From: Synechococcaceae bacterium WB8_1B_136
GTDB taxonomy: Bacteria > Cyanobacteriota > Cyanobacteriia > PCC-6307 > Cyanobiaceae
Length of the DNA stretch: 6,190 nt
Reading direction: 5' to 3'
NCBI GenBank assembly: GCA_010029175.1
Contig: RGNC01000122.1
Span: 1 to 6,190, forward strand
Shown one piece after another: positions 1-6,021 of this stretch (its first letter is position 1; each line of letters starts with the position of its first letter). The notes beneath the pieces are model-generated. The model saw only the letters and a list, made by a program, of their open reading frames with translations. It searched no databases and was not told the origin of the DNA. Made by a program: the position numbers and the translations under genes.

Positions 1-138
1 GATCGGCTCCGCTGGGGAGGGAGCCGTGGCATCCAGCTGCCCCCAGGCCAGCCCCCCCGCCAGCAGCGGCGGCATCGCCACCAGCAGGGTGAGCAGGCGG
101 GAGCGGAACACCGGGGGGAACAAGCCATCAGGGCACAT
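1..138 (-). CDS. Probable exported protein, N-terminus only (runs off the left edge)
   Basis: Only the first 46 codons are inside the window, so the function is not identifiable. They give a signal-peptide-like start: a short n-region with two arginines (Arg12, Arg14), a hydrophobic stretch at about residues 15-32 (LLTLLVAMPPLLAGGLAW), then an Ala/Pro/Ser-rich segment (DATAPSPAEP) like the start of a mature exported domain. I chose the ATG at 138 because it lies 11 nt after the birA stop and keeps the frame open to the edge; in-frame TTG at 123, GTG at 111 and ATG at 75 are alternatives, and no clear Shine-Dalgarno site decides among them. It is probably co-transcribed with birA as the last visible gene of the operon. 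The protein is inferred to be secreted to the periplasm or anchored in the membrane. The reading frame is fairly sure; the exact start is not. Confidence 0.55.
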   Translation of the reverse strand, partial: MCPDGLFPPVFRSRLLTLLVAMPPLLAGGLAWGQLDATAPSPAEPI

Positions 139-149
139 TGGCCAGAACT

Positions 150-902
150 CTAGAAAGAGCGCTGCAGGCAGACCCGCTCCTGGCCGCGCTGCAACACCAG
201 GGCGCCATCGAGCGCCAGGCCCTGGGGCTGCCACAGCAGGCCCCCATGCTCCACGCTCCCGAGCCGCCAGAGCCTGCGCTCCGCCTGGCACCGCACCAGC
301 TCGGGCTGCCGGGCCTGGGCCGAGGCCCACTCCAGGGCCCGCAGCACCCGGCCGGCCAGCCGCTGCGGCTGGGCCTGGGGGTGGTGGGGGCAGGCAAGGG
401 CCTTGGCCAGGTTGATGCCCTCGGGGGGCACGGCGTTGCAGCCGTTGAGGCCCAGGCCCACCCGCGCCCCCTGGATGCGGCCACCGCGCCAGCGGAGGCG
501 GGGCAGCACACCCGCCAGCTTGCGGCCATGGAGCAGCAGGTCGTTGGGCCACTTGATCCAGGGCTGGAGGCCCAGCTGCTCCAGCTCCAGGGCCAGGCCC
601 ACGGCCACCGCCAGGGCCAGGGCGGCGGTGCCCTCGGGCTGCTCGGGCCAGGGCAAGGCGGCACTCAGCCACACGCCCCCTGGAGGGGAACACCAGGGCC
701 GCCCCTGCTGGCCATGGCCATGGTTCTGGCGCCGGGCAAGCACCGCCAGGGGCGCGGTGGCACCGGCGCCGAGCAGGCGATCCAGCACCAACTCCGTGCT
801 GGCGCACACCGGCAGGGTGTACAGCCGCCAGGACAGCGGCTCGGGCCCGCCCCTGAGCCGGCGGCGGGCGGCGGCCACGGCCCCGCTGCCGGATGGGATC
901 AC
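150..902 (-). CDS. birA: Biotin--[acetyl-CoA-carboxylase] ligase, monofunctional (no DNA-binding domain)
   Basis: A cytoplasmic enzyme that makes biotinyl-5'-AMP from biotin and ATP and transfers biotin to the carrier-protein lysine of acetyl-CoA carboxylase, the entry step to fatty-acid synthesis. The 250-residue protein has the BPL/LplA catalytic order: CAST at 33-36, a glycine-rich nucleotide loop GHGQQGRPW at 62-70 followed by SPPGG, KWPND at 118-121 with Lys118 as the expected catalytic lysine, KLAGVL at 128-133, VGLGLN at 148-153, and a C-terminal SH3-like region at about 205-248. There is no N-terminal winged-helix domain, so it should not act as a biotin-operon repressor. The GTG start at 902 overlaps the aminotransferase stop in a GTGA arrangement; an open frame continues upstream to 1109 but lies inside that gene, and an in-frame GTG at 878 is an alternative. 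The loop is odd: Gln65 sits where E. coli BirA has Arg118. The family call is firm. Confidence 0.92.
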   Translation of the reverse strand: MIPSGSGAVAAARRRLRGGPEPLSWRLYTLPVCASTELVLDRLLGAGATAPLAVLARRQNHGHGQQGRPWCSPPGGVWLSAALPWPEQPEGTAALALAVAVGLALELEQLGLQPWIKWPNDLLLHGRKLAGVLPRLRWRGGRIQGARVGLGLNGCNAVPPEGINLAKALACPHHPQAQPQRLAGRVLRALEWASAQARQPELVRCQAERRLWRLGSVEHGGLLWQPQGLALDGALVLQRGQERVCLQRSF

Positions 903-2116
903 AGCTGCGCCAGCCAGCGGCCCATCCGGGCGGCACCGGCCTCCAGCTGCGCCGTGGGATGCACCAGAGCCAGGCGGACGTAGCCCTCCCCAGCGGCGCC
1001 GAAACCATTGCCAGGGGTGAGGCAGATGCCGGTGTGCTGCAGCAGCTGGGCGCAGAACGGCTCCGACTCCAGCCCGGCGGCGGTCGCCGCCGCTGGCAGC
1101 TGCAGCCACAGATAGAGCGCCATCGAGGCACGGCGCACCGGCCAGCCCAGCGCCTCCAGGGCCCGGGCCAGGCGGTCGCGCCGCTCGCGGTAGATCGGCC
1201 TGAGCTGCTCCGGCCAGTGGGGTGCCTGCTCGAGGGCGGCGATGGCACCGGCCTGCAGCGCCAGCGACATGTTGAAGTCGACCACCCCCTTGAGCTGGCG
1301 CAGGGCGGTGATCAGGGGCTCAGCGCCAATGGCGAAGGCCAGCCGGTAGCCCCCCAGGCACCAGCCCTTGGAGAAGGAGAAGAACTCGATGCCGCAGGCC
1401 CGCCAGTGGGGCGAACGCAGCAGCGCCGGGGCCTCGCCCTCGAGGGCCAGATCCACGTAGGGGTTGTCGTGGGCGAACACCACGCCATGGCGCACGGCCC
1501 GCTCCGCCGCCTCATCCACCCAGGCCTGCTGGCCGGTGGTGGCGGTGGGGTTGTGGGGGAAGCCCAGCACCATCAGCCGCAGGGCATCCCACTGGCTGCT
1601 GCTGAGCTGATCGAAATCAGGGGCGAAGCCGTTCGCGGCGGAGAGCCGCAGAAACTGGGGCCGGGCCGAGGCCAGGTGCAGGCCCCCCAGGTGGGAGGGG
1701 TAGTAGGGATCGCAGAGCAGGGCGGGGTCGCCAGGGTTCAGCACCGCCAGGGGCAGGTGGGCTGTGCCCTCCTGGGAACCCACCAGCAGCAGCACCTCCC
1801 GCTCCGGATCCACGGCCACGCCGAAGCGGCGCTGGGCCCAGGCGGCGGCGGCCTCGCGGAAGGGCCCGGTGGCGCCGTGGAGGCAGTAGGCGGCGCTGGC
1901 GGGGGCGCCCAGCTGGGCCTGGATCGCCGCGATCGCCTGCTCGGGCGGCTGCAGATCCGTGGAGCCCAGGGAGAGATCGAGCAGCGACGGCAGCCCCCGG
2001 GCGGTGGCGGCTGCGCTGTAGGCCTGCTTGCGCTGATCGTTGCGGGCGAAGACGCCACTGCCCAGGTGGCTCAGCCGCTCTGACAGCCGCCCCGCAAAGG
2101 GCTCAGAGCTGGGCAT
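899..2116 (-). CDS. PLP-dependent aminotransferase, class I/II (fold type I), substrate unknown
   Basis: A 405-residue cytoplasmic transaminase of the aspartate aminotransferase superfamily. Visible landmarks: DLSLGSTDLQPP at 47-58 (the N-terminal substrate-loop motif of this group), YCLHGATGPFRE at 77-88, the phosphate-binding turn GSQEGT at 113-118, DPYYP at 136-140, HNPT with Asn189, HDNPY with Asp217 (pyridine nitrogen) and Tyr220, FSFSKGW with the Schiff-base Lys250, Arg258 binding the cofactor phosphate, and Arg381 as the expected substrate carboxylate ligand. All catalytic positions are present, so it should be active. The sequence resembles the LL-diaminopimelate or succinyl-diaminopimelate aminotransferase-like subgroup, but not the canonical cyanobacterial DapL start as I remember it, so I do not assign a substrate. 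The ATG at 2116 lies 14 bp inside the thioredoxin gene, and the stop overlaps the birA start, suggesting translational coupling on both sides. Family certain, substrate open. Confidence 0.9.
   Translation of the reverse strand: MPSSEPFAGRLSERLSHLGSGVFARNDQRKQAYSAAATARGLPSLLDLSLGSTDLQPPEQAIAAIQAQLGAPASAAYCLHGATGPFREAAAAWAQRRFGVAVDPEREVLLLVGSQEGTAHLPLAVLNPGDPALLCDPYYPSHLGGLHLASARPQFLRLSAANGFAPDFDQLSSSQWDALRLMVLGFPHNPTATTGQQAWVDEAAERAVRHGVVFAHDNPYVDLALEGEAPALLRSPHWRACGIEFFSFSKGWCLGGYRLAFAIGAEPLITALRQLKGVVDFNMSLALQAGAIAALEQAPHWPEQLRPIYRERRDRLARALEALGWPVRRASMALYLWLQLPAAATAAGLESEPFCAQLLQHTGICLTPGNGFGAAGEGYVRLALVHPTAQLEAGAARMGRWLAQL
1929..1936. repeat. HIP1 octameric palindrome GCGATCGC
   Basis: An exact copy of HIP1, the highly iterated palindrome of many cyanobacterial genomes, inside the aminotransferase gene. 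It supports a cyanobacterial origin; no function is claimed. Confidence 0.6.
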
Positions 2117-2423
2117 CCAGGAAGGCCTGCAGCTGGGGCTTGGCCATGGCGCCCTCGTGGCGGGCCACTTCCTGGCCGTTCTTGAACAGGATCAAGGTGG
2201 GCAGGCCCTGGATCTGCAGCTGGTCGCGGCTGGTGGGGTTGGGATCGGCCTCGAGCTTGCCCACCGCCAGACGGCCTTCATAGGCGCTGGCGGCCCAGTC
2301 CATCAGGGGGGCCATCAGCCGGCAGGGACCACACCAGGGGGCCCACACATCCACCAGCACCGGGGTGCCGGCCTCAAGCACCTCGGCTTGGAAGTTGGCG
2401 TCGGTGAGGTGGAGAACGGACAC
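2103..2423 (-). CDS. Thioredoxin
   Basis: A small (106-residue) single-domain thioredoxin, the usual length for the family, acting as a cytoplasmic dithiol-disulfide reductant. It has the exact active site WCGPC at residues 30-34 with redox cysteines 31 and 34, the buried Asp25 in VDVWAPWC, and the cis-proline Pro75 in QGLPTLILF. The later KNGQEVARHEGAM segment matches the usual last strands. There is no signal peptide or membrane segment. The start is a GTG at 2423 with no obvious Shine-Dalgarno site; the frame is open upstream only to the in-frame vipp1 stop and holds no better start. It follows vipp1 by 48 bp and overlaps the aminotransferase by 14 bp. QGLP replaces the more common SIP or GIP before the cis-proline, so it may not be the main m-type thioredoxin of the cell. 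Whether electrons come from NADPH- or ferredoxin-linked reductase cannot be read here. Confidence 0.94.
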   Translation of the reverse strand: MSVLHLTDANFQAEVLEAGTPVLVDVWAPWCGPCRLMAPLMDWAASAYEGRLAVGKLEADPNPTSRDQLQIQGLPTLILFKNGQEVARHEGAMAKPQLQAFLDAQL

Positions 2424-2471
2424 GGTGCTGGCTGCAGCTCTGCTGACCTCGATCCTATGGGCGCCCGGGGA

Positions 2472-3248
2472 TCAGAGCTTGTCGATCGAGCGCTTGAGCT
2501 CCTCGAGATCCGCATCCACCTCAGCCACCTGCACGGGCTCCAGCTGGGGCCGGGGCTGCTCCGGCGCCGGCAGGGCAGCGGCTGGGGCGGTGCCGGCCAG
2601 CTTGCCCTTGAGGGCGGCGAGTTCGGCGTCCACCTCGGGGGCACCCTCCAGGGCGGCGAACTGGCTGTCGAGGTCGGCACCGGCCAACTCGGCGGCGGCC
2701 TGGCTGCGGGCCTCGAGCACCTGCACCTTCTCCTCCATCTGCTCGAAGGCGGCCATGGCGCTGTTGGTGCCCAGGCCGCTCACGGCGCTCTGCAGCTGCT
2801 CCTGGGCCTGGGCCGCCTGGGCGCGGGCCTTGAGCATGTCTTTTTTGGTCTTGGCCTCGGCGATCTTGCTCTCGAGGGTCACCAGGCTCTTCTTGAGCTG
2901 ATCCACCTGGCTGGCCTGGCTCTGCAGCTGGGTGTTCAGGGCCGTGGCGGTGTCCTGGCAGGTCTTGCGGCGGCCGAGGGCCTCCCGGGCCAGGTCCTCC
3001 TCGCCCTTCTTGAGCGCCAGCTCAGCCCGCTCGTACCAGGTTTTGGCCTGGGCTTCCGCCTGCTCGGCCTGGTTCTGAATGCGCTTCTGGCTGGCAATGG
3101 CCGTGGCCACGGCCTGGCGCAACTTGGTCAGGTCGGCCTGCATGTCGGCCACCGACTGATCCAGGATCTTGGCGGGATCCTCCACCTTGGTCAGCACCGC
3201 GTTGGCGTTGGCACGAACCAGGCGGCTGAGCCGATCGAAAAAGCCCAT
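2472..3248 (-). CDS. vipp1: PspA/IM30 family protein Vipp1 (vesicle-inducing protein in plastids 1)
   Basis: A peripheral membrane ESCRT-III-like protein that polymerises into rings or rods on the cytoplasmic face of thylakoid and plasma membranes and supports thylakoid biogenesis and membrane stress protection. The 258 residues begin with the amphipathic membrane-binding helix MGFFDRLSRLVRANANAV, then DPAKILDQSV with its conserved Asp-Pro, followed by a nearly continuous coiled coil rich in Gln, Ala, Lys and Glu at about 25-200. A first VDAELAALK block lies at 206-214, a Pro/Ala linker at about 218-240, then a C-terminal helix VDADLEELKRSIDKL at 244-258. This C-terminal extension separates Vipp1 from bacterial PspA. 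The ATG at 3248 is the family start; no strong Shine-Dalgarno site precedes it. It is the first gene of the minus-strand operon, so its promoter should lie in the 97 bp divergent gap. No pspF or other psp genes are visible. Confidence 0.95.
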   Translation of the reverse strand: MGFFDRLSRLVRANANAVLTKVEDPAKILDQSVADMQADLTKLRQAVATAIASQKRIQNQAEQAEAQAKTWYERAELALKKGEEDLAREALGRRKTCQDTATALNTQLQSQASQVDQLKKSLVTLESKIAEAKTKKDMLKARAQAAQAQEQLQSAVSGLGTNSAMAAFEQMEEKVQVLEARSQAAAELAGADLDSQFAALEGAPEVDAELAALKGKLAGTAPAAALPAPEQPRPQLEPVQVAEVDADLEELKRSIDKL

Positions 3249-3345
3249 GGATCAGAGAAGGGGCAAGCCACGAGGCTAACCAGGGTGCGCCGCAGTGGAC
3301 CGCAGGCGAACGGCGGGATTGCCGCACCCTCGATAGGGTGATCCG
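3249..3345. promoter_or_regulatory. Divergent intergenic region between vipp1 and the DUF721 gene
   Basis: These 97 bp are the only space in which both divergent transcription units could have proximal promoters. I see no convincing -35/-10 pair on either strand; weak T/A-containing stretches exist (TTAGCC read on the minus strand near 3277, GATAGG on the plus strand near 3332), but none is well spaced. The hexamer AGGGTG occurs at 3282-3287 and again at 3335-3340, the second copy within a hairpin listed separately. The promoter role is inferred from gene layout only. Confidence 0.45.
3325..3340 (+). promoter_or_regulatory. Perfect 6-bp inverted repeat over the ribosome-binding site of the DUF721 gene
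   Basis: CACCCT, loop CGAT, then AGGGTG form a perfect stem with a four-base loop, ending 5 nt before the ATG at 3346. The right arm contains AGGG, the only Shine-Dalgarno-like sequence here, with about 7 nt spacing to the start. In the mRNA the arm would be paired, so it could limit translation, or the DNA could be a small operator. A 6-bp stem can occur by chance in GC-rich DNA. Confidence 0.35.
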
Positions 3346-3924
3346 ATGGCCAAAGCCCCCCGCAACCAGACCCGGCGCCAGGGATCTGTGAGCCTGCTGG
3401 TGCCACCGCCACGGCCGCCGATCGGTCCCATTGGCGCCTGCCTGGAGCAGCTGCTGGGTGAGTGGAACCGCGAGGGTGCTCTGGCGGCGCTGTGGCAGGC
3501 CTGGCCCCGGATCGCCGGCCCGCAACTGGCGCCCCACTGCCAGCCCCTGCAGCTGCGGGGCGGACGGCTGCTTGTGGGGGCCAGCCATCCGCAATGGCTG
3601 CAGGCCCTGCGCTTCAACAGGCATCAGCTGCTGGGAGCCCTGCGGGGGGCTGGCTTCAACGTGGTTGATCTGCAGTTTCAGCAGCATTGGCCCAAGCCCC
3701 AGCCAGCCAGCGGCAGTGCAGTGGAAGCCCAGGTGTGGGCCGAGCACCCAAGCCGCGTGGATGTCCACGGCATGGCCACCTGCCCCACCTGCTCACGGCC
3801 AGCGCCGGCGGGGGAGCTGCTGCGGTGGCGGCATTGCAGCTTCTGTGAGCGCCGCCTGATGGACAGCGGCCTTGCCATCGGCACCCCCAGCTCCCCCGAG
3901 CAGGGGGCGCATCCACCGGTGTAG
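3346..3924 (+). CDS. DUF721 (DciA-like) protein with C-terminal Cys4 zinc-ribbon-like tail
   Basis: A 192-residue protein whose middle matches DUF721: WPRIAGPQLAPHCQPLQL at 53-70, then GGRLLVGASHPQWLQALRF at 72-90 and a short helix HQLLGALRG. This is the domain of DciA, the DnaB helicase operator used at replication initiation by bacteria without DnaC or DnaI; the role here is inferred from the family. The N-terminus is basic and Pro-rich (MAKAPRNQTRRQ). After a linker at about 115-140, two cysteine pairs appear, CPTC at 146-149 and CSFC at 164-167, spaced as in a zinc ribbon, and the tail ends Pro/Ser-rich. The start at 3346 has AGGG about 7 nt upstream. It is transcribed away from vipp1 and ends 9 bp from the stop of the opposing glycosyltransferase. 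Domain call is good; helicase-loading function and zinc binding are unproven. Confidence 0.82.
   Translation: MAKAPRNQTRRQGSVSLLVPPPRPPIGPIGACLEQLLGEWNREGALAALWQAWPRIAGPQLAPHCQPLQLRGGRLLVGASHPQWLQALRFNRHQLLGALRGAGFNVVDLQFQQHWPKPQPASGSAVEAQVWAEHPSRVDVHGMATCPTCSRPAPAGELLRWRHCSFCERRLMDSGLAIGTPSSPEQGAHPPV
3893..3907. terminator. GC hairpin near the convergent gene ends (weak terminator candidate)
   Basis: CCCCC, loop GAGCA, GGGGG gives a five-pair all-GC stem inside the last codons of the DUF721 gene, 27 nt past the stop of the opposing glycosyltransferase. Neither side carries a T-run, so it is not a standard intrinsic terminator. It is listed because the 9 bp between the two stops leaves no other place for one. 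It may only reflect Pro and Gly codons. Confidence 0.15.
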
Positions 3925-3933
3925 TGCTCAGCC

Positions 3934-5889
3934 TCAGTAGCGCTCCGGCCTGGGCCGCTGCCAATCCGGGCCGGACACCCCAGCCCGCCGCAGGCCATCG
4001 GCCTGGCGTTCCAGGGCCAACCGCGACACCCGCCACAGCTGGTAGAGCCCCTGCTGCGACAGCTGCTGATGGGGCAGACGGCGCCAGTGGGGCAGCTGGG
4101 CCGTGCGCTGGTCGATCACCAGCAGCAGCGTGGCCCCGGGCCGTGCCGGCGAGGGCCGCAGGCCGCGGCGCTGCTCGCGGGCCAGGCGATCGCTGAGATT
4201 CAGCGGGCCATTGGGCTGGATGCCCTCAAACAGCACCACCTGGCAGGTGTAGTAGAGCAGCGAGGGCTTGAGGATGCCCACCATGGCCAGGGGTTCCGCC
4301 GACCGGCGTAGCTGCACCACCGCAGCCGCCATCTGCCGCACCGGAAGTTGCCGCACCCGATCTCCCAGCTGCACCAGCGGCAGATGGGCCGCCAGTACGT
4401 AGAGCACCAGCGGCAGTTGCAGGCCAGGCAGCCACAGCCCCCGCCAGACGGGCCGCAGCAGCACCAGGCCCAGCACCAGGCTCAAGCCCACACACCAGGC
4501 GCCGCGGATCACCAGGCCACTGGCCAGCAGCTCCGCCGGCAAGGTGGGCAGCTCCGGATCCTGGATCAGCGGGATCCAGCGGGGCGACAGGGCCATCGCC
4601 AGGCTGAGCAGGGCCACCAGGGCCAGGGTGCTGGCCTGCAGCCAGCGGCCGCTGGAGCGGGTGCCCGCAGCCGCCGCCACAGCCAGATCCTGGGCCGCCA
4701 GGGCAATCAACAGCCCCGCAGCGGGGGTAGCCGGAATCCAGTAGCTGGGCAGCTTGGTGGCGGCCGCCGTGAAGAACAGCAGCACCGCCAGCAGCCAGCA
4801 GGCGGCAAACAGCCGCAACGACTGCTCCGGCGCCAGGCTGGCCCGCGGCCTGCGCAGCGCCCCGATCAGCCCCTGCAGCAGCAGCGGCGTGAACGGAACG
4901 CTCGCCACCACCAGCACCGGCCCGAAGAACCACCAGGGCTGCAGGTGGTGGTTCACCACGCCGGTGAACCGCTGCAGGTTGTGGTAGCCGAAGAAGCTGT
5001 CCCAGAAGGGCTTTCCCTCCACCAGCAGCTCCGCGGCATACCAGGGCAGCGCCACCAGCGCCGTGATCGCCAGCCCCGGCCAGGGCCGCAGGCGCTCCAC
5101 CAGGCCCTGCAGATCACCCTGGCGCCAGGCAAACAGGCCGAAGCAGAGCGCCACCAGCAGCAGGGCCACCGGCCCCTTGGCCAACACCGCCAACCCCAGC
5201 AGCAGCCAGGGCCAGATCCAACTGGCGCCGCGGCCACTGCCGGCGTAGCGCCACCAGAACAGCAGCAGGGCCAACGCCAACATGGCGCTGAACAGGGCAT
5301 CGCTCACGGCGATGCGGCTCCAGAGCAGCACCAGGGGCGAGAGGGCAAAGGCCAGGGCCGCGCTGAAGGCGGTGAGCGCCCCCTGGCGCCCGGAGGGCTG
5401 GCCCTGGGGCCAGCGCAGCAGGGTGATCGCCAACGCCAGCATCACCGTGAGGCTGCTCAAGGCCGAGGGCAGCCGCGCCGCCCAGGTGCCAAGCGGATTC
5501 CACTGCTCCTGGCCGGGGATCAGATAGCCGAGCCCCATCAGCCAATACACCAGCGGCGGCTTGTCGTAGCGGGGCAGACCATTCACCCGGGGGGTGAGCC
5601 AGTCGCCGGTTTCCGCCATGGCCCGGGCCGATGCGGCGAACAGGGGCGGTGTTTCATCCACCAGGCCGGTGCTGCCCAGCTGCCACAGGAACAGCGCCAG
5701 GCCGCAAACCAGAACCGCCAACACCACCACCAGGCCCCAGCGGCCCCTGGCCCCCTGGGGCGGATGTTGCTGCTCTGCCACCACCGCCCAATCTGCTGGG
5801 GTCGACCCTATCTCCCAGCGCCGTCGAGCCCCGCCAACCGTTGGTTCAAGACGGCCAGGCGCGGCAAGCTGGGATTCCGATGCAGACAT
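3934..5889 (-). CDS. ArnT/PMT-like membrane glycosyltransferase (GT39/GT83 type, GT-C fold)
   Basis: A polytopic membrane enzyme expected to transfer a sugar from a polyprenyl-phosphate donor to an acceptor on the extracytoplasmic side. The 651 residues show the ArnT-like order: first membrane helix at about 51-71; the acidic motif Asp78-Glu79 in the first periplasmic loop; GDWLTPRVNGLPRYDKPPLVYW at 95-116 with the KPP signature at 110-112; SRIAVSD at 191-197; LAKGP at 236-240; PWYAAEL at 282-288; GYHNLQRF at 301-308; TKLPSYWIPATPA at 378-390; further hydrophobic helices to about 505; then a soluble C-terminal domain at about 510-651 that includes ILKPSLLYYTCQVV. Asp-Glu is followed by TPPLF rather than the RY common in ArnT. 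The start is uncertain: the ATG at 5889 has AAGG directly against it, too close for normal spacing, while GTG codons at 5784 and 5781 would remove a 35-residue tail. Donor and acceptor are unknown. Confidence 0.9.
   Translation of the reverse strand: MSASESQLAAPGRLEPTVGGARRRWEIGSTPADWAVVAEQQHPPQGARGRWGLVVVLAVLVCGLALFLWQLGSTGLVDETPPLFAASARAMAETGDWLTPRVNGLPRYDKPPLVYWLMGLGYLIPGQEQWNPLGTWAARLPSALSSLTVMLALAITLLRWPQGQPSGRQGALTAFSAALAFALSPLVLLWSRIAVSDALFSAMLALALLLFWWRYAGSGRGASWIWPWLLLGLAVLAKGPVALLLVALCFGLFAWRQGDLQGLVERLRPWPGLAITALVALPWYAAELLVEGKPFWDSFFGYHNLQRFTGVVNHHLQPWWFFGPVLVVASVPFTPLLLQGLIGALRRPRASLAPEQSLRLFAACWLLAVLLFFTAAATKLPSYWIPATPAAGLLIALAAQDLAVAAAAGTRSSGRWLQASTLALVALLSLAMALSPRWIPLIQDPELPTLPAELLASGLVIRGAWCVGLSLVLGLVLLRPVWRGLWLPGLQLPLVLYVLAAHLPLVQLGDRVRQLPVRQMAAAVVQLRRSAEPLAMVGILKPSLLYYTCQVVLFEGIQPNGPLNLSDRLAREQRRGLRPSPARPGATLLLVIDQRTAQLPHWRRLPHQQLSQQGLYQLWRVSRLALERQADGLRRAGVSGPDWQRPRPERY
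4186..4193. repeat. HIP1 octameric palindrome GCGATCGC (second copy)
   Basis: A second exact HIP1 octamer, inside the glycosyltransferase coding region. Two copies in about 6 kb is more than I would expect by chance for this base composition, but the number is small. Confidence 0.6.
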
Positions 5890-6021
5890 CCTTGTGGCGA
5901 TGCCCTGCGATCTGCCGGTGCGTCGTCCCGACGAGATGGCAATCAGCTATTGCGGAGGTGCTGGATCGGTGAGGATTGGTCGGGGATTCAGGCGGGGCAT
6001 CCTGCAACTGGGGAGGACTGA
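5890..6021. other. Intergenic region between the PIN gene and the glycosyltransferase
   Basis: This 132 bp stretch is less GC-rich than the genes to its left. I found no confident promoter, terminator or RNA gene. A GCAAT-5 nt-ATTGC inverted repeat lies at 5939-5953 but is too short to interpret. Both flanking genes read leftward, so it should hold either the glycosyltransferase promoter or read-through sequence from the PIN gene. Confidence 0.4.

Noticed and set aside
903..1109. N-terminal extension of the biotin ligase frame up to 1109
   Set aside because: It lies wholly within the aminotransferase gene and gives an Arg/Gly/Ala-rich sequence with no winged-helix domain; the GTG at 902 in a GTGA overlap is the natural start.
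893..2083. A 396-codon plus-strand open frame opposite the aminotransferase
   Set aside because: The product is Gly/Gln/Ala-rich and unlike any fold I recognise, while the minus strand encodes a complete PLP enzyme. It is explained by GC-biased third positions.
2040..3341. A 433-codon plus-strand open frame opposite thioredoxin and vipp1
   Set aside because: It spans two convincing minus-strand genes and reads as a Leu/Gly/His-rich repeat pattern created by the antisense of the Vipp1 coiled coil.
5834..5844. CCAAC-C-GTTGG palindrome near the glycosyltransferase N-terminus
   Set aside because: Short, inside or next to the predicted coding start, and without a matching second copy or promoter; not enough to call an operator.
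5939..5953. GCAAT-5 nt-ATTGC inverted repeat upstream of the glycosyltransferase
   Set aside because: Five-base arms are expected by chance at this length, and no promoter elements sit around it.
4348..6021. A 557-codon open frame on the plus strand, opposite the glycosyltransferase
   Set aside because: Its product is a Gln/His/Arg/Gly/Pro-rich low-complexity sequence with no domain. It is the antisense shadow of a GC-rich gene whose membrane helices and catalytic motifs are clear on the minus strand.
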